This document shows, piece after piece, positions 46,045 to 59,243 of a stretch of 64,000 bases of DNA. The stretch is from Ipomoea triloba (taxonomy: Eukaryota; Streptophyta; Magnoliopsida; Solanales; Convolvulaceae): positions 12,039,512 through 12,103,511 of the forward strand of contig NC_044930.1 of NCBI RefSeq assembly GCF_003576645.1, read 5' to 3'. Positions within the stretch are counted from its first letter, which is position 1. Each line of letters opens with the position of its first letter. Position numbers and translations under genes: made by a program. The notes beneath the pieces are model-generated. The model did not search any database and had not been told where the DNA came from. It was given only the letters and a program-made list of their open reading frames with translations.

Positions 46045-47110
46045 TGTTGATGGGTAAATACGCACAAGTACTAATCCATAGAGCCGGTCCGTTACGAACC
46101 ACCCAGTCCGTAGGATCCAAACAGAGTGCTAATCGGTCGTATACTAGCAGAGTGCCACCCGATTCGTAGGATCCCAGCAGAGTGTCAATCGGTTCTATAC
46201 TAGCAGAGTGCCACCCGGTTCGTAGGATCCCAGTAGAATGCCAATCGGTTGTATACTAGCAGAGTGCCACCCAGTCCGTAGATCCCAACAGAGTGCCAAC
46301 CAGTTGTATACTAGCAGAGTGTCACTCGGTCCGTAGGATCCTAGCGAAGCACTACTCGGTTACACCGCTTGTACTGAAGAGCCTAGTGATGGGTATAGGC
46401 GTTTCTCGTGAGGTCACCCGACCGGTCCATTATAAGCTTATAGCCATAAACCTGATGGAACTAAATCACTTGTGATCAACCGTATCGCTCATACCAATTG
46501 GCCTCGTGACAAACGAAGATGCTCTCGGATCACCCTTGGAATTGCCCCGACGGAAAGCTACCCGTCCAGTCTACCGTAGGCTGACCGGTCGGTCTACAAA
46601 GTGACGCAACCTGCAAGCCGAAAACTTAACTTGCACAATAAGTAATGAGGGCTAACAACGGCGATTGACAACCTGCATACATAACGGCTCTACCACCTCG
46701 ATCAGTCAACCTACGTGTATCCTGCAGGGCGACCGCCTGACCAAGCCAACAAGGAGACGCCATGTCAAGCCACTTGCAGTAGGTGCATTAAATGCGTAGA
46801 CCGACTTAGTTTGTATGAATAGGAGGGTCTCTCCCTCACTTCTCATCTTCATCTCATTGTAACAACTACTACTCACTAATTGTAATCTTCACTCTACAAC
46901 ATCACCCTACAGCATCATTCTAGATCGCGGTCTACACCCTGCGTAGCCGTTCACTTGTAATCATTTGTTACTTGTAGTATTACTCAGCCTCAGACTACTC
47001 GGTCGCCCTACGATAGACCGACCGACTGACCTACGAAGCGCTCTCCTACTTGCTCACAAACATACGTATTCGTAGTGTAATTGTAACCCTCAGTTCCATT
47101 TACGCTATCA
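46045..47110 (+). repeat. Probable Gypsy 5' LTR
   Basis: Starts tgttgatgggtaaatacgca and ends cgctatca at 47110, directly before tttgcgacatccatgggg, which looks like a decayed tggcgcc-type primer site as found in Tat/Athila-like Gypsy elements. Contains the 56-bp minisatellite described separately. Confidence 0.5.
46090..46350. repeat. 56-bp minisatellite
   Basis: tatactagcagagtg recurs at 46140, 46196, 46252 and 46307 (spacing 56, 56, 55). Each unit holds gccacccggttcgtaggatc and a second agcagagtgccaat half, so the unit itself is an internal near-duplication. Confidence 0.9.
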
Positions 47111-49100
47111 TTTGCGACATCCATGGGGACTCGAGCGAGACACTCTGTCTGTCCCGTTACTTTTTTCACTTCAAAATCCACCTTGCTTGATCGAGATAGC
47201 AAATAACAGGAGGAGTCGGAGCCAGAGCTACATGTAGAGGGAAGACTCAACCCGTTAGGTTGGATATCACCTTAACAATATAATGTGGTTGAAATGTTCC
47301 CCGAGGATGATCTACGTTGATTTTTCACTTCAAAATCCACCTTGCTTGATTGAGAGGCTTGATGAATGAACTCACCTCCAACCACGCAAGATAAGATACA
47401 CAACCTATCTAACCAGTCGATCAAAATCTTGACAAACAGACTGGACGCGCGAATATCCATCTCTCTATTTCGATATCAATGAATGGCGCGACTAACCCGA
47501 ATCTTTAGATGCCGATGCAAATAGCATACGCTATGCTACCCCCAACACTAGGAACACTTGGGGGAAACCCCGTTCAAGGAACGCCACCATAGGGATTCAC
47601 TCAATTATATCAACTGTTGCTTGGGACTCCTGGTACAATGGTATGGCACCAACACCCCAAATTCCTATTGTAGCGCAGCAGCAACCGGTGGGTCAACCTT
47701 CTCAGGAACAGTTGCATCGGCAACCTCGAGATCACGACCTAGAAGAGATTCAATCAACAGATCGGTCGCAAAGACCGGACCTAGAAGAATATCAAGATCA
47801 TAGCTAATCGGAAAAGCGCTAGGTCTCGATTGGGATCCCAAGACGACCATGACCACTTGAGACTAAAGTCTCGAAGGACTGCGGAGACAGAGAGAAGCAA
47901 GATTTGAAGCGCGTTACGATCCAGAGAGGAAGGCAGAGCAAGCTGATTAGCTTGTCAGATTGGAAACCGACCGGACAGGAGAGAGCGGCATTCAAGCAAA
48001 GAGGATAGTCACCGTCGTCAGTTAGCCAAGATGCAAGAGATAATCGATTGCTTACAACGAGAGCTTCGTGAAAAGAATAACGTGGGTAAAGAGCCGCCTA
48101 GTCCACTAATCACCACACCCTTCACTGACGATGTCATGAGCACGCATTACCCGCAAGATCTCAGGATCGTGATGATGTGAACCTACATCATATCGGGTGG
48201 TTTGACCCTCAGGAACACATCGATATGTATTAGGGCAACATGTTAATGTTGGGAGTGAATTATGCAGTCATATGTAGAGCTTTCTTCGCCACTTTGGTAG
48301 GTAAAGCGGCCTAGTGGTTCAAAAAGTTTGAACCCGGTCGATTGGAAACTTCAGCTAGCTAGCTTATAAGTTCGTGAGGTGATTGGCAGTCAGCATATTG
48401 AAAAAAAATCCCTACACCTATTTGAATGCGGTGAAGCAGGACGCAAGGGAAGCCCTGTCCACTTTCTTACACAAATGGGACCGTGAGGTCAACAGGTAGA
48501 ACCAATGGAAGACCAGGCGGAAATTCACACTTTCCTCACGTCACTTCGTTATGGACCACTCTACTAAAACTTCATCGTCCATCCCCCTAAGACTTACTTA
48601 GAAGCGATTACTCGAGCCAGGCACCATGCGGACGCTATAAAGGCTAACATGGCGAATTGACGGGAATAATAACTGGTTAGTCGGGAGAGAGGTCACGACC
48701 CGAGGAAAGATCGACATCGTTTTAAGCAACATGGTTGACTAGAGGATGGACTGTGATTCACCCCGTTAACCAAACCCCTAGTGGAGGTCTTGTAGAATGC
48801 CGAGCAGCGCAACCTGGTCCACCCGCCCAAACCAGTGGTGCCTCCTGCTTCTCGAGGCGCGCAACCAACCGCTCAGTAGAGTTTGGGCGGTTAAGCTACG
48901 CGCGTAGGTCGGTCGACTGCCGGCTCAATTGTTCGCACAAGTCTCCCACAGATCCACGGGTGGCCTTCGGATGAGCGACGGTAGTAGCGTTAGCGTTGGC
49001 GTTCCTAGTGGTCCCAAAATGACGACTACAATGAGTTTGTGCCATATAGCTATGTTTAAAACGAGACTTTTCGTATCGTGTCCCCATAGACAGTGCCAAT
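47111..49100 (+). pseudogene. Decayed Ty3/gypsy leader and gag region
   Basis: Translated pieces around 48190-48480 read WFDPQEHIDMY, GNMLMLGVNYAV, CRAFFATLVGKAA and WFKKFEP, the conserved order of the retrotransposon gag domain of Gypsy elements, broken by stops. Upstream, ttcacttcaaaatccacctt occurs twice (47166 and 47324). No pol domain follows; the trace is lost by about 49100. GC content is higher than in the surrounding DNA. Confidence 0.65.
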
Positions 49101-49668
49101 GTTAGTTTTACTACCGTGAGTTTGCTGCACAGTAAGCCAACACTACCGTAAAACTTAGAGAATTAATGAAGTAAAGGATACAAGAACAATTAGATAGATA
49201 AATTGCTCTTGCATTAAAATTAAAACCCTTTAAAATGTGACCCAGGGGGTATTTATATGAGATTAATAGGCATTGGAAAGGAAATATGGGAGAAATTAAC
49301 AAATTTAACTTTATGAAAGCTAGCTAAACTGCCCAAAACCGCCATAAATGTAGCCAAATCCAAATTAGGAAAGAATTCCACCAGATCTGCCTAGATTCCC
49401 CATGAATCCCTTCTCTCACCGGCTCTGAGAGCTGCACCTGGTTGGTCACCGCGACCAGACTGTTCTCTCTACTCTAGAATCTAGTCTATTCTCTACTTCT
49501 CTGAGACTCTAAGTTCCACCAGTTCTATAGTCCGGTGGTAGTATGGTGGAAGCCGTGTTGGTGTGGTAGTGATGTAGCCTGAGGTGGTGTCGTCGACTTT
49601 TAGTGGTGATATTTGTACAAAGAAACCCTTGTGTCCAGGGTATTTGTGATAAACGAAGTAAATCGTCG
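49101..49668. other. Sequence between the Gypsy and hAT relics
   Basis: No gene recognised. The part from about 49430 (cttctctgagactctaagtt and ggtggtgtcgtcgac) may already be the 5' leader of the hAT element; a left hAT terminus was not found. Confidence 0.3.
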
Positions 49669-50000
49669 AACCCTAGTTCTTTAAATTTGATTTCTTAAAT
49701 TTATATGCATATTATGCGAATTTGTGATATGTTCTATCATTGTATGATATTCTAGGGGAAGCACTAACTTTTTATTGTAAACCCTAGTTCTTTAAATTTG
49801 ATTTCTTAAACTTATATGTATATTATGCGAATTTATGATATGTTATGTCATTGTATGATGTTTTGATGGAAGCACTGACTTTCTATTGCAAATCATAGTT
49901 CTTTAAATTTGATTTCTTAAATTTATATGCATATTATGCGAATTTGTGATATGTTTTGTTATTGTATGATATTCTGGTGGAAGCACTGACTATTTATTGC
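49669..50000. repeat. 111-bp tandem repeat, 3 units
   Basis: aaccctagttctttaaattt (and variants) starts units at 49669, 49780 and 49891, with a partial fourth at 50001. Each unit includes catattatgcgaattt and ggaagcactgac. It lies in the 5' non-coding part of the hAT element. Confidence 0.9.
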
Positions 50001-50565
50001 AACCCCTAGTGTGTTATTTACTTATTTGTATTTCTTGACCCTTGTTGATGAAAATGTGAATAATGTGGAAGCACTAGAAATACTGAAATATGTAACAGTG
50101 TAAGTCCCAAGGGTGAAATCCAGAAAAATGATGAATTCTAGTAGTTCCTGATTTCTGGATTATTAGTGTTGAATAAATTTGTGTTATTTGTATTCCTTGA
50201 TCCTTGTTGGTGAAAATGTAAAAATGGTGGAAGTTGTGTGCTAGTGTGAAATACTGAAATGTGTAAGTCCTAAGGTTGAAATCTAGAAAATGATGAATTG
50301 TACAAGTTGAGAGGTTCCTGATTCTGGATTTCTTTGTGTGATTACTATGATAATGTGATTGTATCACTTTATGTTTAATTGTTTACAAGTTAATTGATGT
50401 ATGACCCTTAAGCCCCAATTATGAAATTTAGAAAAATGATGAACTTTGAAGTGCCTGTGTTTCTAAGTTTCTGATTCTAGATTTATGTACTTCTGTGTTC
50501 TGTGTATACTATCTGATATTCTTTAATATGTTTCCCACTTTACTAATAGTATTCCATTTCTTTAG

Positions 50566-52840
50566 ATGGAAAATATTAGAGAGTCTGGTAGTCAACCTTC
50601 CAACTATTCAAATGATGGACCTACAGTGGTGGAAGCCTAAACTGTTGACACAAATAGTCAAAAGAATGTGCAACCTACTGATGTAGCTCCTGCGAAGAAA
50701 AGGAAACAAGTTGATTTCAGATCAAGAGTTTGGGATCATTTTGAAAGAATTTATGAGAGTAGTGGTGTTACTGTAAAAGGCAAGTGTATATATTGTGCCA
50801 AAATATATCAATGTAAATCCAAAAAACATGGTATTACTTCATCTTTGAGAAACCACATGCTTAGCTGTCTGAAAAACCCTCACTCTAAAGACACTAGACA
50901 ATCACTTCTAACCTTTCAAGCTGTTACAAATTCTGATGCATCTCAGCCTAGTGTTGGTGGTTAGGAACCTGGGTTTTTAATTACGAAGCTATTAGGAGGG
51001 CCTTGGTTGAAATGATTATAATAGATGAACTACCTTCTAGGTTTGTGGAGGGTTTAGGGTTTAGGAAGTTCATTCTGGTGGCTTGTCATAGGTTTAAAGT
51101 TCCATCTAGATGGACAATAAGTAGGGACATCAATCTGATTTATGAAGAGGAAAGGTTGAAGTTGAAATGTTTATTTTAGGGGAAACACTCAAAGAGTCAG
51201 TATTACAACTGACTCTTGGACTTCTATTCAGAGAATTATGTACTTGGTAGTGACTGCTCACTTCTATAGATGAAGAGTGGAAGCTTCATAAGAAAATTAT
51301 CTCATTTGTCCTTGTTACATCACACAAGGGTGAGTACATTGCAAAAGTCCTAGAAACTTGTTTGCTTGACTGGGATTAGGAATATGTATACTATTATAGT
51401 AGACAATATTTTATCTAATGACACTGTCCTAGGTTTTTTTTAAAAAAAAAAAGAAGAAATTGTTGTCTTAGTGAACATTTACTGTGAAAGGCAAGTATAT
51501 TCACATGAGATGCATTGCTCATATTCTAAACTTAGTTGTGCTAGATAGGCTGAAATATTGTGATGTTTCTGTGAAGAAGGTTAGGGAAGTTGTGAGATAT
51601 GTGAGAAATTCACTTGCTAGGCTTAAGAAATTTAAGGACTTGTCATCTTGGATTGGAATTGAACTGAAATCTTTATTGTGACTAGATGTTCCAACTAGGT
51701 GGAATTCTACATATCTTATGTTACAACCTGCAATTTCTTACCAGAAAGTGTTTGAAGCATTTGAAGAGAGTGGTAGTTCCTTCAAATCAGATCTGGGTGA
51801 GTCTGTTCCTGATTTTCTTGATTGGGAATCTGTGAAGAGTTTGGTGGAAGTCTTGAAATGTTTTTATGATATGACAATCAAAATTTCAGGTTCTTTATAT
51901 GTCACATCTAACACATTTTTTTTTGAAATTTCTAATCTATATTGCCTCTTGAATGGCTTGGTGGAAGCTGGTGGGTCTGTGAAACTTATGGGGGATAATA
52001 TGAAGGCCAAATTTGAAAAATGTTGGGGAGATATAAATAAGATGAACTTGATGATATTCTTTTCAAACATTCTAGACTTAGAGACAAATTAGAGTACATG
52101 TCAACTCAAATCAATCACATGTGCGGTGAGGAAAAAGGGAAAACCTACTATCGGAAAGTGCTTTCTGGTTTGACAGAGTTGTTTGATGATTATGCTGTCT
52201 CTACTCCCTCTAGTACTCCTAATGTTGTCCCTATTGGTTCTATTAGTCCTTCTACTGAATCTTCACAATCTACAGTTGGAAGGCCATAGCATTTGTTAAA
52301 GTCCCAGATTAAGAAACAAAGGATGGAAAGTGGGGGAAAGAAAAAAATTGAATTGGAAATTTACTTGGATGGGGCAATTGTTGAAGAGGAAACTTCTTTT
52401 GATATACTTAGGTGGTAGAAGCTGAATGCTGAAAGATTTCCTATCCTTTATAGATAGGTGGGGATGTCTTAGCTATACCAATATCCACTATTGCCTCAGA
52501 ATTTGCCTTCAGTACAACCGTCAGTACATCTGGGAGGGTTTTAGATCCTTTTAGGAGTTCATTAACTCCTAAAATTGTGGAAGCTTTGGTTTATACTCAG
52601 GATTGGCTTAGGCTGCCAAATACCCCCTTGTCAATTGAGGAAAATCTTGAGGAATTGGAAAGATTTGAACAAGGTAACACACTAAGTCACTAACGCTTCC
52701 TAGTTCCTAACATTCATTGCAATTTTAATTTAGTTTTAACTTTTAACATTCTACTGTTTTTTATTTTGCAGAATTTGGTGTTGATGGTGGCAGTGTAACT
52801 GGGAGAATTGGTGGTTCTACACATGCTACAATTCCTGTAA
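50566..52840 (+). pseudogene. hAT transposase pseudogene (BED finger, RICESLEEPER-like)
   Basis: Coding starts at ATG 50566 just after an acceptor-like tttctttag; a stop near 50638 breaks it early. The BED zinc finger follows (VDFRSRVWDHFERIYE, then GKCIYCAK and LRNHMLSC, about 50710-50870), then the catalytic region (HMRCIAHILNLVV and DVPTRWNSTYLML, 51500-51720; CWGDINKMN), and the hATC dimerisation domain in several frames (KLNAERFPILYR and PNTPLSIEEN, 52420-52650). An intron with gt near 52672 and an acceptor tttgcag at 52772 leads to EFGVDGG. Many stops and frameshifts make it non-functional. A possible last exon after the insertions is at 58418. Confidence 0.85.
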
Positions 52841-53017
52841 TGTTATGCTTTATACTTTATAGTTTATACTCTTTTATTAATGTATTATGTATATAATTAT
52901 TCATGACTCATGAGTGATGACTGGTGAGGCAGTGAGGCACTGGGGCTTAGTAACTATTTTAATTAGTTGTTGCCCCTAGTTGTTCTATACTCCTATTGAG
53001 GCTTGGTAACTTGTTAG

Positions 53018-54716
53018 TGTTAGGAACATCATGTAATAGGTTTTGATGATACCAACTGTTAAGTAGAAATCCCCGAGTCTCGACGCATAGGCAAAACGCT
53101 GTAAGTTCGACAAGTAAACCAAGAGCGAAAATACAACCGAGTAACTTTGAGCTCAACTCGGAAAATATTTAAGCTTGAGGTAAATTTGTTTGAACATCTT
53201 AGAAGTCTCGTGTATTGTAATCATATAGACAGATCAGAAGAAAGCATGGGACAACACTGGAGGAATAAGGGTCTGCGAGACATCAACTAAGTCTCGAGAC
53301 ATAAGCAGAGTTCGAGAGGTAGGACCTCTCGATACAGTTATCCAGTTCGAGACATAAACAGAGTTCGAGAGATAGACCTCTCGATATTTGAGTTCGAGAC
53401 ATCAAGCGATCAAGATATCAACCTTGGTCTCGATACACTAACAATTCTCCAACAAAGCTGAATGACGGTCATACTTAAAGTTTGGAGAAGAAGAATATCA
53501 TGGAGATGGAATAATGAAGAGGTGCCGAACGTGAAGATTTCAAAATGGGCGGAAATGGATGACACGTCAGATTTCCACCACAAACGGTCAAAAGGTGCAC
53601 CAATGCTGAAGTGGTCTGATTCCCTACAATCAAGGAATAATGGGAATATAAAAAGAGTAACTTTTACCAAAAGACAAAATTGGAGCATGGACTCAAGAAA
53701 AGTGAACTATGGAATATTCACTACAAGACAAAGAGGTTCAAGTTACAAGATCACCACTCCATGAAATATGCTGAAAATACGCAAGACCCATGATCAGCAT
53801 GGGAGACAAATTTCAAACGGAATAATTTTCCCTCCAACGGAATTATTCCTCTACTCTCATATATAAGGACGTAAAGACACAGAAGAAAAAAAAAGGGGGA
53901 AAAAGAGAGAAAAAGGAGTTAAAAAGAAAAGAGGTTCGAAATTCTTAAGAAGTGTCTGTCTAAAACGTTCAAGTGCAAGTGCTCAACTTGGAATATCATC
54001 CTGATATTCAAAACAGCGAGAAAACACATCTTAGTGTTTCAAGAGAGTTACAAAGCTTAAACTGTTATACATCCAGAAGGTGACCGAAGCTGCTCTACAT
54101 CAAAGTTGATTCAACGATAGCTTGTGGTCAGATTGGAGCCTGTTACATTCAACTGTGACAACCAAAAACACCTTGCTTTGGATTAAGCAAGAGAGGTGGA
54201 GTAACCTGGCAGCTGTCCGAGTGAAAGAAACCTGAGGCTTGACGCGGGCTTGGTGATCAAAGGTCAAGTGCTCGAGAGGTGGAGTAACAAGAAGCGGGGC
54301 GAAAAACCTGAGGCTTGAGGCGGGCTTCGTGATCAAAGCTCAAGCGCTCGATATTGTACTAAAAAGGGAAGTTTTTAGTGCAATCCTTCCAGGGAGTTTC
54401 TGGAAGAAGAGTGGACGTAGGCGGGTTGGCCGAACCACTTAAAAATCTCTCTTGCATTTACTTACTGTTTTTATCTCTCGCTAACCTCTCGATTGCACTG
54501 CATATAAACGCACTTCTCGAACTAACTCAAACTCGTGCTAACTAAAAGGGGATAACATTTCCGCTGCGCATAAAACTTTGTCTTCACCTCGTGAGGTATC
54601 GAACCTAAACATCCTAAGTTCAATACACACGAGAGGTTGAAAAGATTTGCAAAATCTTATACAAGTCTATTCACCCCCCCCCTCTAGACTTGTACCCCAT
54701 CCCCTTGGGACCAACA
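53018..54716 (+). mobile_element. Solo LTR, Copia type
   Basis: Begins tgttaggaacatcatgtaat and ends ggaccaaca at 54716, with the 5-bp target duplication gttag on both sides (53013-53017, 54717-54721). A TATA-like catatataagg lies near 53857. No internal region. Inside, cctgaggcttga is repeated (54229 and 54308). It interrupts the 3' part of the hAT gene. Its right part is copied again after the N at 55810. Confidence 0.85.
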
Positions 54717-57350
54717 GTTAGTTGTTGCCTTTGTTGGTAAGTTGGTAAGTTCCTAAGTTGGACACTTGGACCCTTGTGTAGTTGTGTGCTGGAAAGCTAA
54801 GTTTGCTGGCACTACAAGAAATTTCACATTTAGTGACAATAGAAGTCGTCGCCAAAAGTATCGATTTTGGTCACTATTGAAATTAGTGACCAATTTTTGA
54901 AGTCGTCACCTGTCGTCACTATATCCTCCGTCACTATTGTAGTAGTGACGACTTTTGAGAAGTTGTCACAATTACTCTAGCCTTTTGTGGCAATGCTTAC
55001 GTACACTAAAAGTAGTATTTGAGTATCACAATAGTGGTCACAATAAAAGTACATTTTGTGACCAAATATATTATTACAAAAAATTGATCTAGTGACAACT
55101 AAAATCGTTGCAATTAATTATTTTATTGTGACAATACTTTAGTCACAATAGTTGTACTTATTTGTGAGAATTGTTCTTGACGAAAAAATGATTATTAGTG
55201 ACCTAAAACGTGATAACAATAATTACTTTGTTGTGACAACAAATCATGGTAACAAATGATGTATTTATCTGTGATAAAAGAAATTAACTCTAAAACAATC
55301 ATTAGTGTTAACTAAAGTTGTACAACATTTCAATTTCTTGTAGCCATCATCTTCGTCCCTCGAGTGGTGGTCGCGTGTTGTTTTTGTAAATAAAAAATAA
55401 TAATTAATTATAGGGCAACCTTAGTAGTGTTGGTTAGAGATTGGCTTAGTAGAAATAGTTGTCATTCTTGATGTTTTTATAAGAGACCATTATTTTGTGC
55501 ATAGCTTGACTTTCTTTTTAATACCAAATTAAAATGCCCAACACATAATAGAGGTTCCAAGCCACTGAAATCTTTTAATATCATGATCTCCTCTCCATTT
55601 GAAAAAGATCAAGTTCTCCATTAAACTATTTTCTTATTGCCTTCCAAACTTCACTTCAATAGCATCTGGTCTGTCATTCATTAGAATCTTTGTCCTGCTG
55701 TGAAACAAAGAATAAAGACAACAAAAAAAAAATTAAAAATTTCGGGGATAAAAAATTAATTAAGACTTATATATGTGTGTGAATATATATATATATATAT
55801 ATATATATANTGACGCGGGCTTGGTGATCAAAGGTCAAGTGCTCGAGAGGTGGAGTAACAAGAAGCGGGGCGAAAAACCTGAGGCTTGAGGCGGGCTTCG
55901 TGATCAAAGCTCAAGCGCTCGATATTGTACTAAAAAGGGAAGTTTTTAGTGCAATCCTTCCAGGGAGTTTCTGGAAGAAGAGTGGACGTAGGCGGGTTGG
56001 CCGAACCACTTAAAAATCTCTCTTGCATTTACTTACTGTTTTTATCTCTCGCTAACCTCTCGATTGCACTGCATATAAACGCACTTCTCGAACTAACTCA
56101 AACTCGTGCTAACTAAAAGGGGATAACATTTCCGCTGCGCATAAAACTTTGTCTTCACCTCGTGAGGTATCGAACCTAAACATCCTAAGTTCAATACACA
56201 CGAGAGGTTGAAAAGATTTGCAAAATCTTATACAAGTCTATTCACCCCCCCCCTCTAGACTTGTACCCCATCCCCTTGGGACCAACAGTTAGTTGTTGCC
56301 TTTGTTGGTAAGTTGGTAAGTTCCTAAGTTGGACACTTGGACCCTTGTGTAGTTGTGTGCTGGAAAGCTAAGTTTGCTGGCACTACAAGAAATTTCACAT
56401 TTAGTGACAATAGAAGTCGTCGCCAAAAGTATCGATTTTGGTCACTATTGAAATTAGTGACCAATTTTTGAAGTCGTCACCTGTCGTCACTATATCCTCC
56501 GTCACTATTGTAGTAGTGACGACTTTTGAGAAGTTGTCACAATTACTCTAGCCTTTTGTGGCAATGCTTACGTACACTAAAAGTAGTATTTGAGTATCAC
56601 AATAGTGGTCACAATAAAAGTACATTTTGTGACCAAATATATTATTACAAAAAATTGATCTAGTGACAACTAAAATCGTTGCAATTAATTATTTTATTGT
56701 GACAATACTTTAGTCACAATAGTTGTACTTATTTGTGAGAATTGTTCTTGACGAAAAAATGATTATTAGTGACCTAAAACGTGATAACAATAATTACTTT
56801 GTTGTGACAACAAATCATGGTAACAAATGATGTATTTATCTGTGATAAAAGAAATTAACTCTAAAACAATCATTAGTGTTAACTAAAGTTGTACAACATT
56901 TCAATTTCTTGTAGCCATCATCTTCGTCCCTCGAGTGGTGGTCGCGTGTTGTTTTTGTAAATAAAAAATAATAATTAATTATAGGGCAACCTTAGTAGTG
57001 TTGGTTAGAGATTGGCTTAGTAGAAATAGTTGTCATTCTTGATGTTTTTATAAGAGACCATTATTTTGTGCATAGCTTGACTTTCTTTTTAATACCAAAT
57101 TAAAATGCCCAACACATAATAGAGGTTCCAAGCCACTGAAATCTTTTAATATCATGATCTCCTCTCCATTTGAAAAAGATCAAGTTCTCCATTAAACTAT
57201 TTTCTTATTGCCTTCCAAACTTCACTTCAATAGCATCTGGTCTGTCATTCATTAGAATCTTTGTCCTGCTGTGAAACAAAGAATAAAGACAACAAAAAAA
57301 AAATTAAAAATTTCGGGGATAAAAAATTAATTAAGACTTATATATGTGTG

Positions 57351-57380
<30 letters not shown>
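54240..57380. repeat. ~1.57-kb direct duplication around a single N, probable assembly artefact
   Basis: The sequence 54240-55809 recurs at 55811-57380 with a constant offset of 1571 at every point compared (for example 54301/55872, 54661/56232, 55741/57312). The single N at 55810 sits after a (TA)n run, and the copy begins immediately after it, inside solo-LTR sequence. The simplest reading is two overlapping contig ends joined with a placeholder instead of merged. Confidence 0.85.
55810..55810. other. Ambiguous base (N), probable contig join
   Basis: The only N in the window. It lies at the end of a (TA)n run and at the junction of the 1571-bp duplication. Confidence 0.95.

Positions 57381-57418
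<38 letters not shown>
57353..57418. repeat. (TA)n microsatellite in the CACTA element
   Basis: About 32 TA units; the corresponding run before the N (55782-55809) is shorter, consistent with reads stopping within it. Confidence 0.9.
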
Positions 57419-57420
<2 letters not shown>

Positions 57421-58122
57421 CTAATCATATGAGAACTAATCTCTAGGTGAAAATGTGTAGACAAATCCAAACCGTTGATCTATTTAATTATAGTGACAAA
57501 GTCATTATAACAAATAATTACTGGTCACAATTATCATAACACTAGTGACAAAACTTGAAGTCAACACAATTATTGTCACAATTTAGTAATTTTTGTTATT
57601 AAATTATAGAGCGTCACAAATATTTGTAACAATTTCACCACAAAAATGACAACATGAGTGATAATAGTATTTTTTGTCACAATCGTATTTCATTTCTAAT
57701 GGTACTAACTAATTGTATTTTTATTGACAAAAAGAGTTGTCACAAATATTATTATAAAATAGTGATGAACAACTATTTGTCACAAAAAGGACCAAAATTT
57801 GTGACAATGTTATATTTTGTCACAATTACATTCGTTCCCGCCTTAATTTTAATGCCGCCAAAATGCACATACATTTAGTGACAACAAATAGTGACAATTT
57901 AGGTTACGACACTATCATTCTAGTAATAGTGACAACTTATTTGTAACAAATACTTAGTTGTCACAATTATTATACTATCCGTGACCAAAAAAATCTTATC
58001 ACAATTATCACAAACAATAGTGTCGAATTATTTTTTTGGTCACAAAAAAGGTATTATTTGTGACAAAATTACGAAGTGTCACAAACGTTTTGTCACTAAA
58101 TGTCTTCATTCTTGTAGTGTGG

Positions 58123-58860
58123 TAATGTTTCTATAATTCTATGATTGTATTTGACACACATTTTAATCTATTATTATTTATTATGTATTTACGTATTTAT
58201 GGCGATGATGAAAGCTTCCATTAATGATATGGAAAATAAGGGATTAAGCTGGTATGTTGCTCAATCCTCATGGGGATATTGTAGTAATTTGCCCTTAATC
58301 CTAACTTTAATAGGGATAAAAAGCTTACTGAGTTAACTTTAGAATTGTCTAATGTTTTATTATTTTATATTGCATAACTTGTTTTTGCTAATATTTCTTA
58401 AGTGTTGAGTTGACAGGAAGAAGACGAAGAACAATAGGATCTACTAGTGAACTAGAAAGTAAGACCTAGGAATTGAAATTAGTTGGATGGGGTCGATTGA
58501 GATTTGATGATCACTGATTCACTGGAATGACTAAAGATGTGGCTGCAAAAGTGCAAATTGTATTTATTTTTGTAAACTACTAAACTGTATGTACTTAGAC
58601 ACTTGGTAACTTGCATGCACATATTAATTTTGTGATCAACTGATCATTGTAGGTATTTTCGTAATTGTGTTGTAATTTTTTGGAAAAGTAGTTTAATTGT
58701 GTTTTGTAAATTGTAATGCAATACAACTATAGTAGGCCGCCATTAGTATTTAGTAAGTTGTAGCTTCTTCAATTAATGTGTAATTCACTAGTTTGTCATT
58801 TTTTTCCAAACTTTTATAATTTTTAAGTGTTTAGTTCAATTATTTATTTATTTTTTTAAA
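58123..58860 (+). other. 3' part of the hAT element, possible last exon
   Basis: After the CACTA element, tgacag at 58413-58418 is followed by gaagaagacgaagaacaata, which would encode an acidic end EEDEEQ and stop, plausible for a hAT transposase C terminus. The rest is AT-rich and non-coding. Confidence 0.35.
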
Positions 58861-58864
58861 ATAT

Positions 58865-59043
58865 GACTTAACCGAATTGAATTCGGATATCCGACCGATC
58901 CAAATGCATCCAAACTTTTATAAAACCGAAGTGATCTTTAGAAATATAAAATGAAATTTGGTTTGAAATTTAACATCCAAAATCCGCACGGATAAGCCTT
59001 CCGAATATTTAATCTGATCTGATCCGACCGATGCACACCCCTA
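58865..59043 (+). mobile_element. hAT-like 3' terminal region
   Basis: ccgaattgaattcggatatc with ccgacc words, then gatgcacacccctag (59029-59043). Subterminal gg/cc-rich name-like repeats and a cacaccccta end are typical of plant hAT 3' ends. No left partner or 8-bp target duplication was found. Confidence 0.45.
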
Positions 59044-59243
59044 GTATCTTTTACTGTAATTTCCATGCTTGTTTACCACAGCGACGAAGAATATATATTG
59101 GTGAGCAGGGAAGGGAGGGTACGATAATTGAGTGAGTAGTCTATGTGTATAGAGTATAGACAAGACATTCCGCCACGTTACGAGGTTTGATTGGGTGATG
59201 AATCTGAGAAAGTCACTGTGTTTTTAACTGTAGATTGATTCTC

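Larger units (their letters stand above)
54810..58119. mobile_element. CACTA (En/Spm) non-autonomous element
   Basis: Left end cactacaagaaatttcacat and right end cattcttgtagtg are CACTA-type inverted termini; tgg lies on both sides (54807-54809, 58120-58122), the 3-bp target duplication of the superfamily. Subterminal DNA is full of tagtgac/gtcacta/gtgacaa motifs on both strands, the usual transposase-binding arrays. No transposase seen. If the 1571-bp duplication is artificial, the real length is about 1.74 kb. A second left end at 56381 is part of that duplication. Confidence 0.9.

Noticed and set aside
46293..49099. Short open frames between 46.3 and 49.1 kb as host genes
   Set aside because: They overlap LTR, minisatellite and decayed Gypsy gag sequence, and none has a family signal of its own.
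55811..58119. A second CACTA left end and second LTR right end as separate elements
   Set aside because: They are part of the copy that begins right after the N and keeps a constant offset to 54240-55809.
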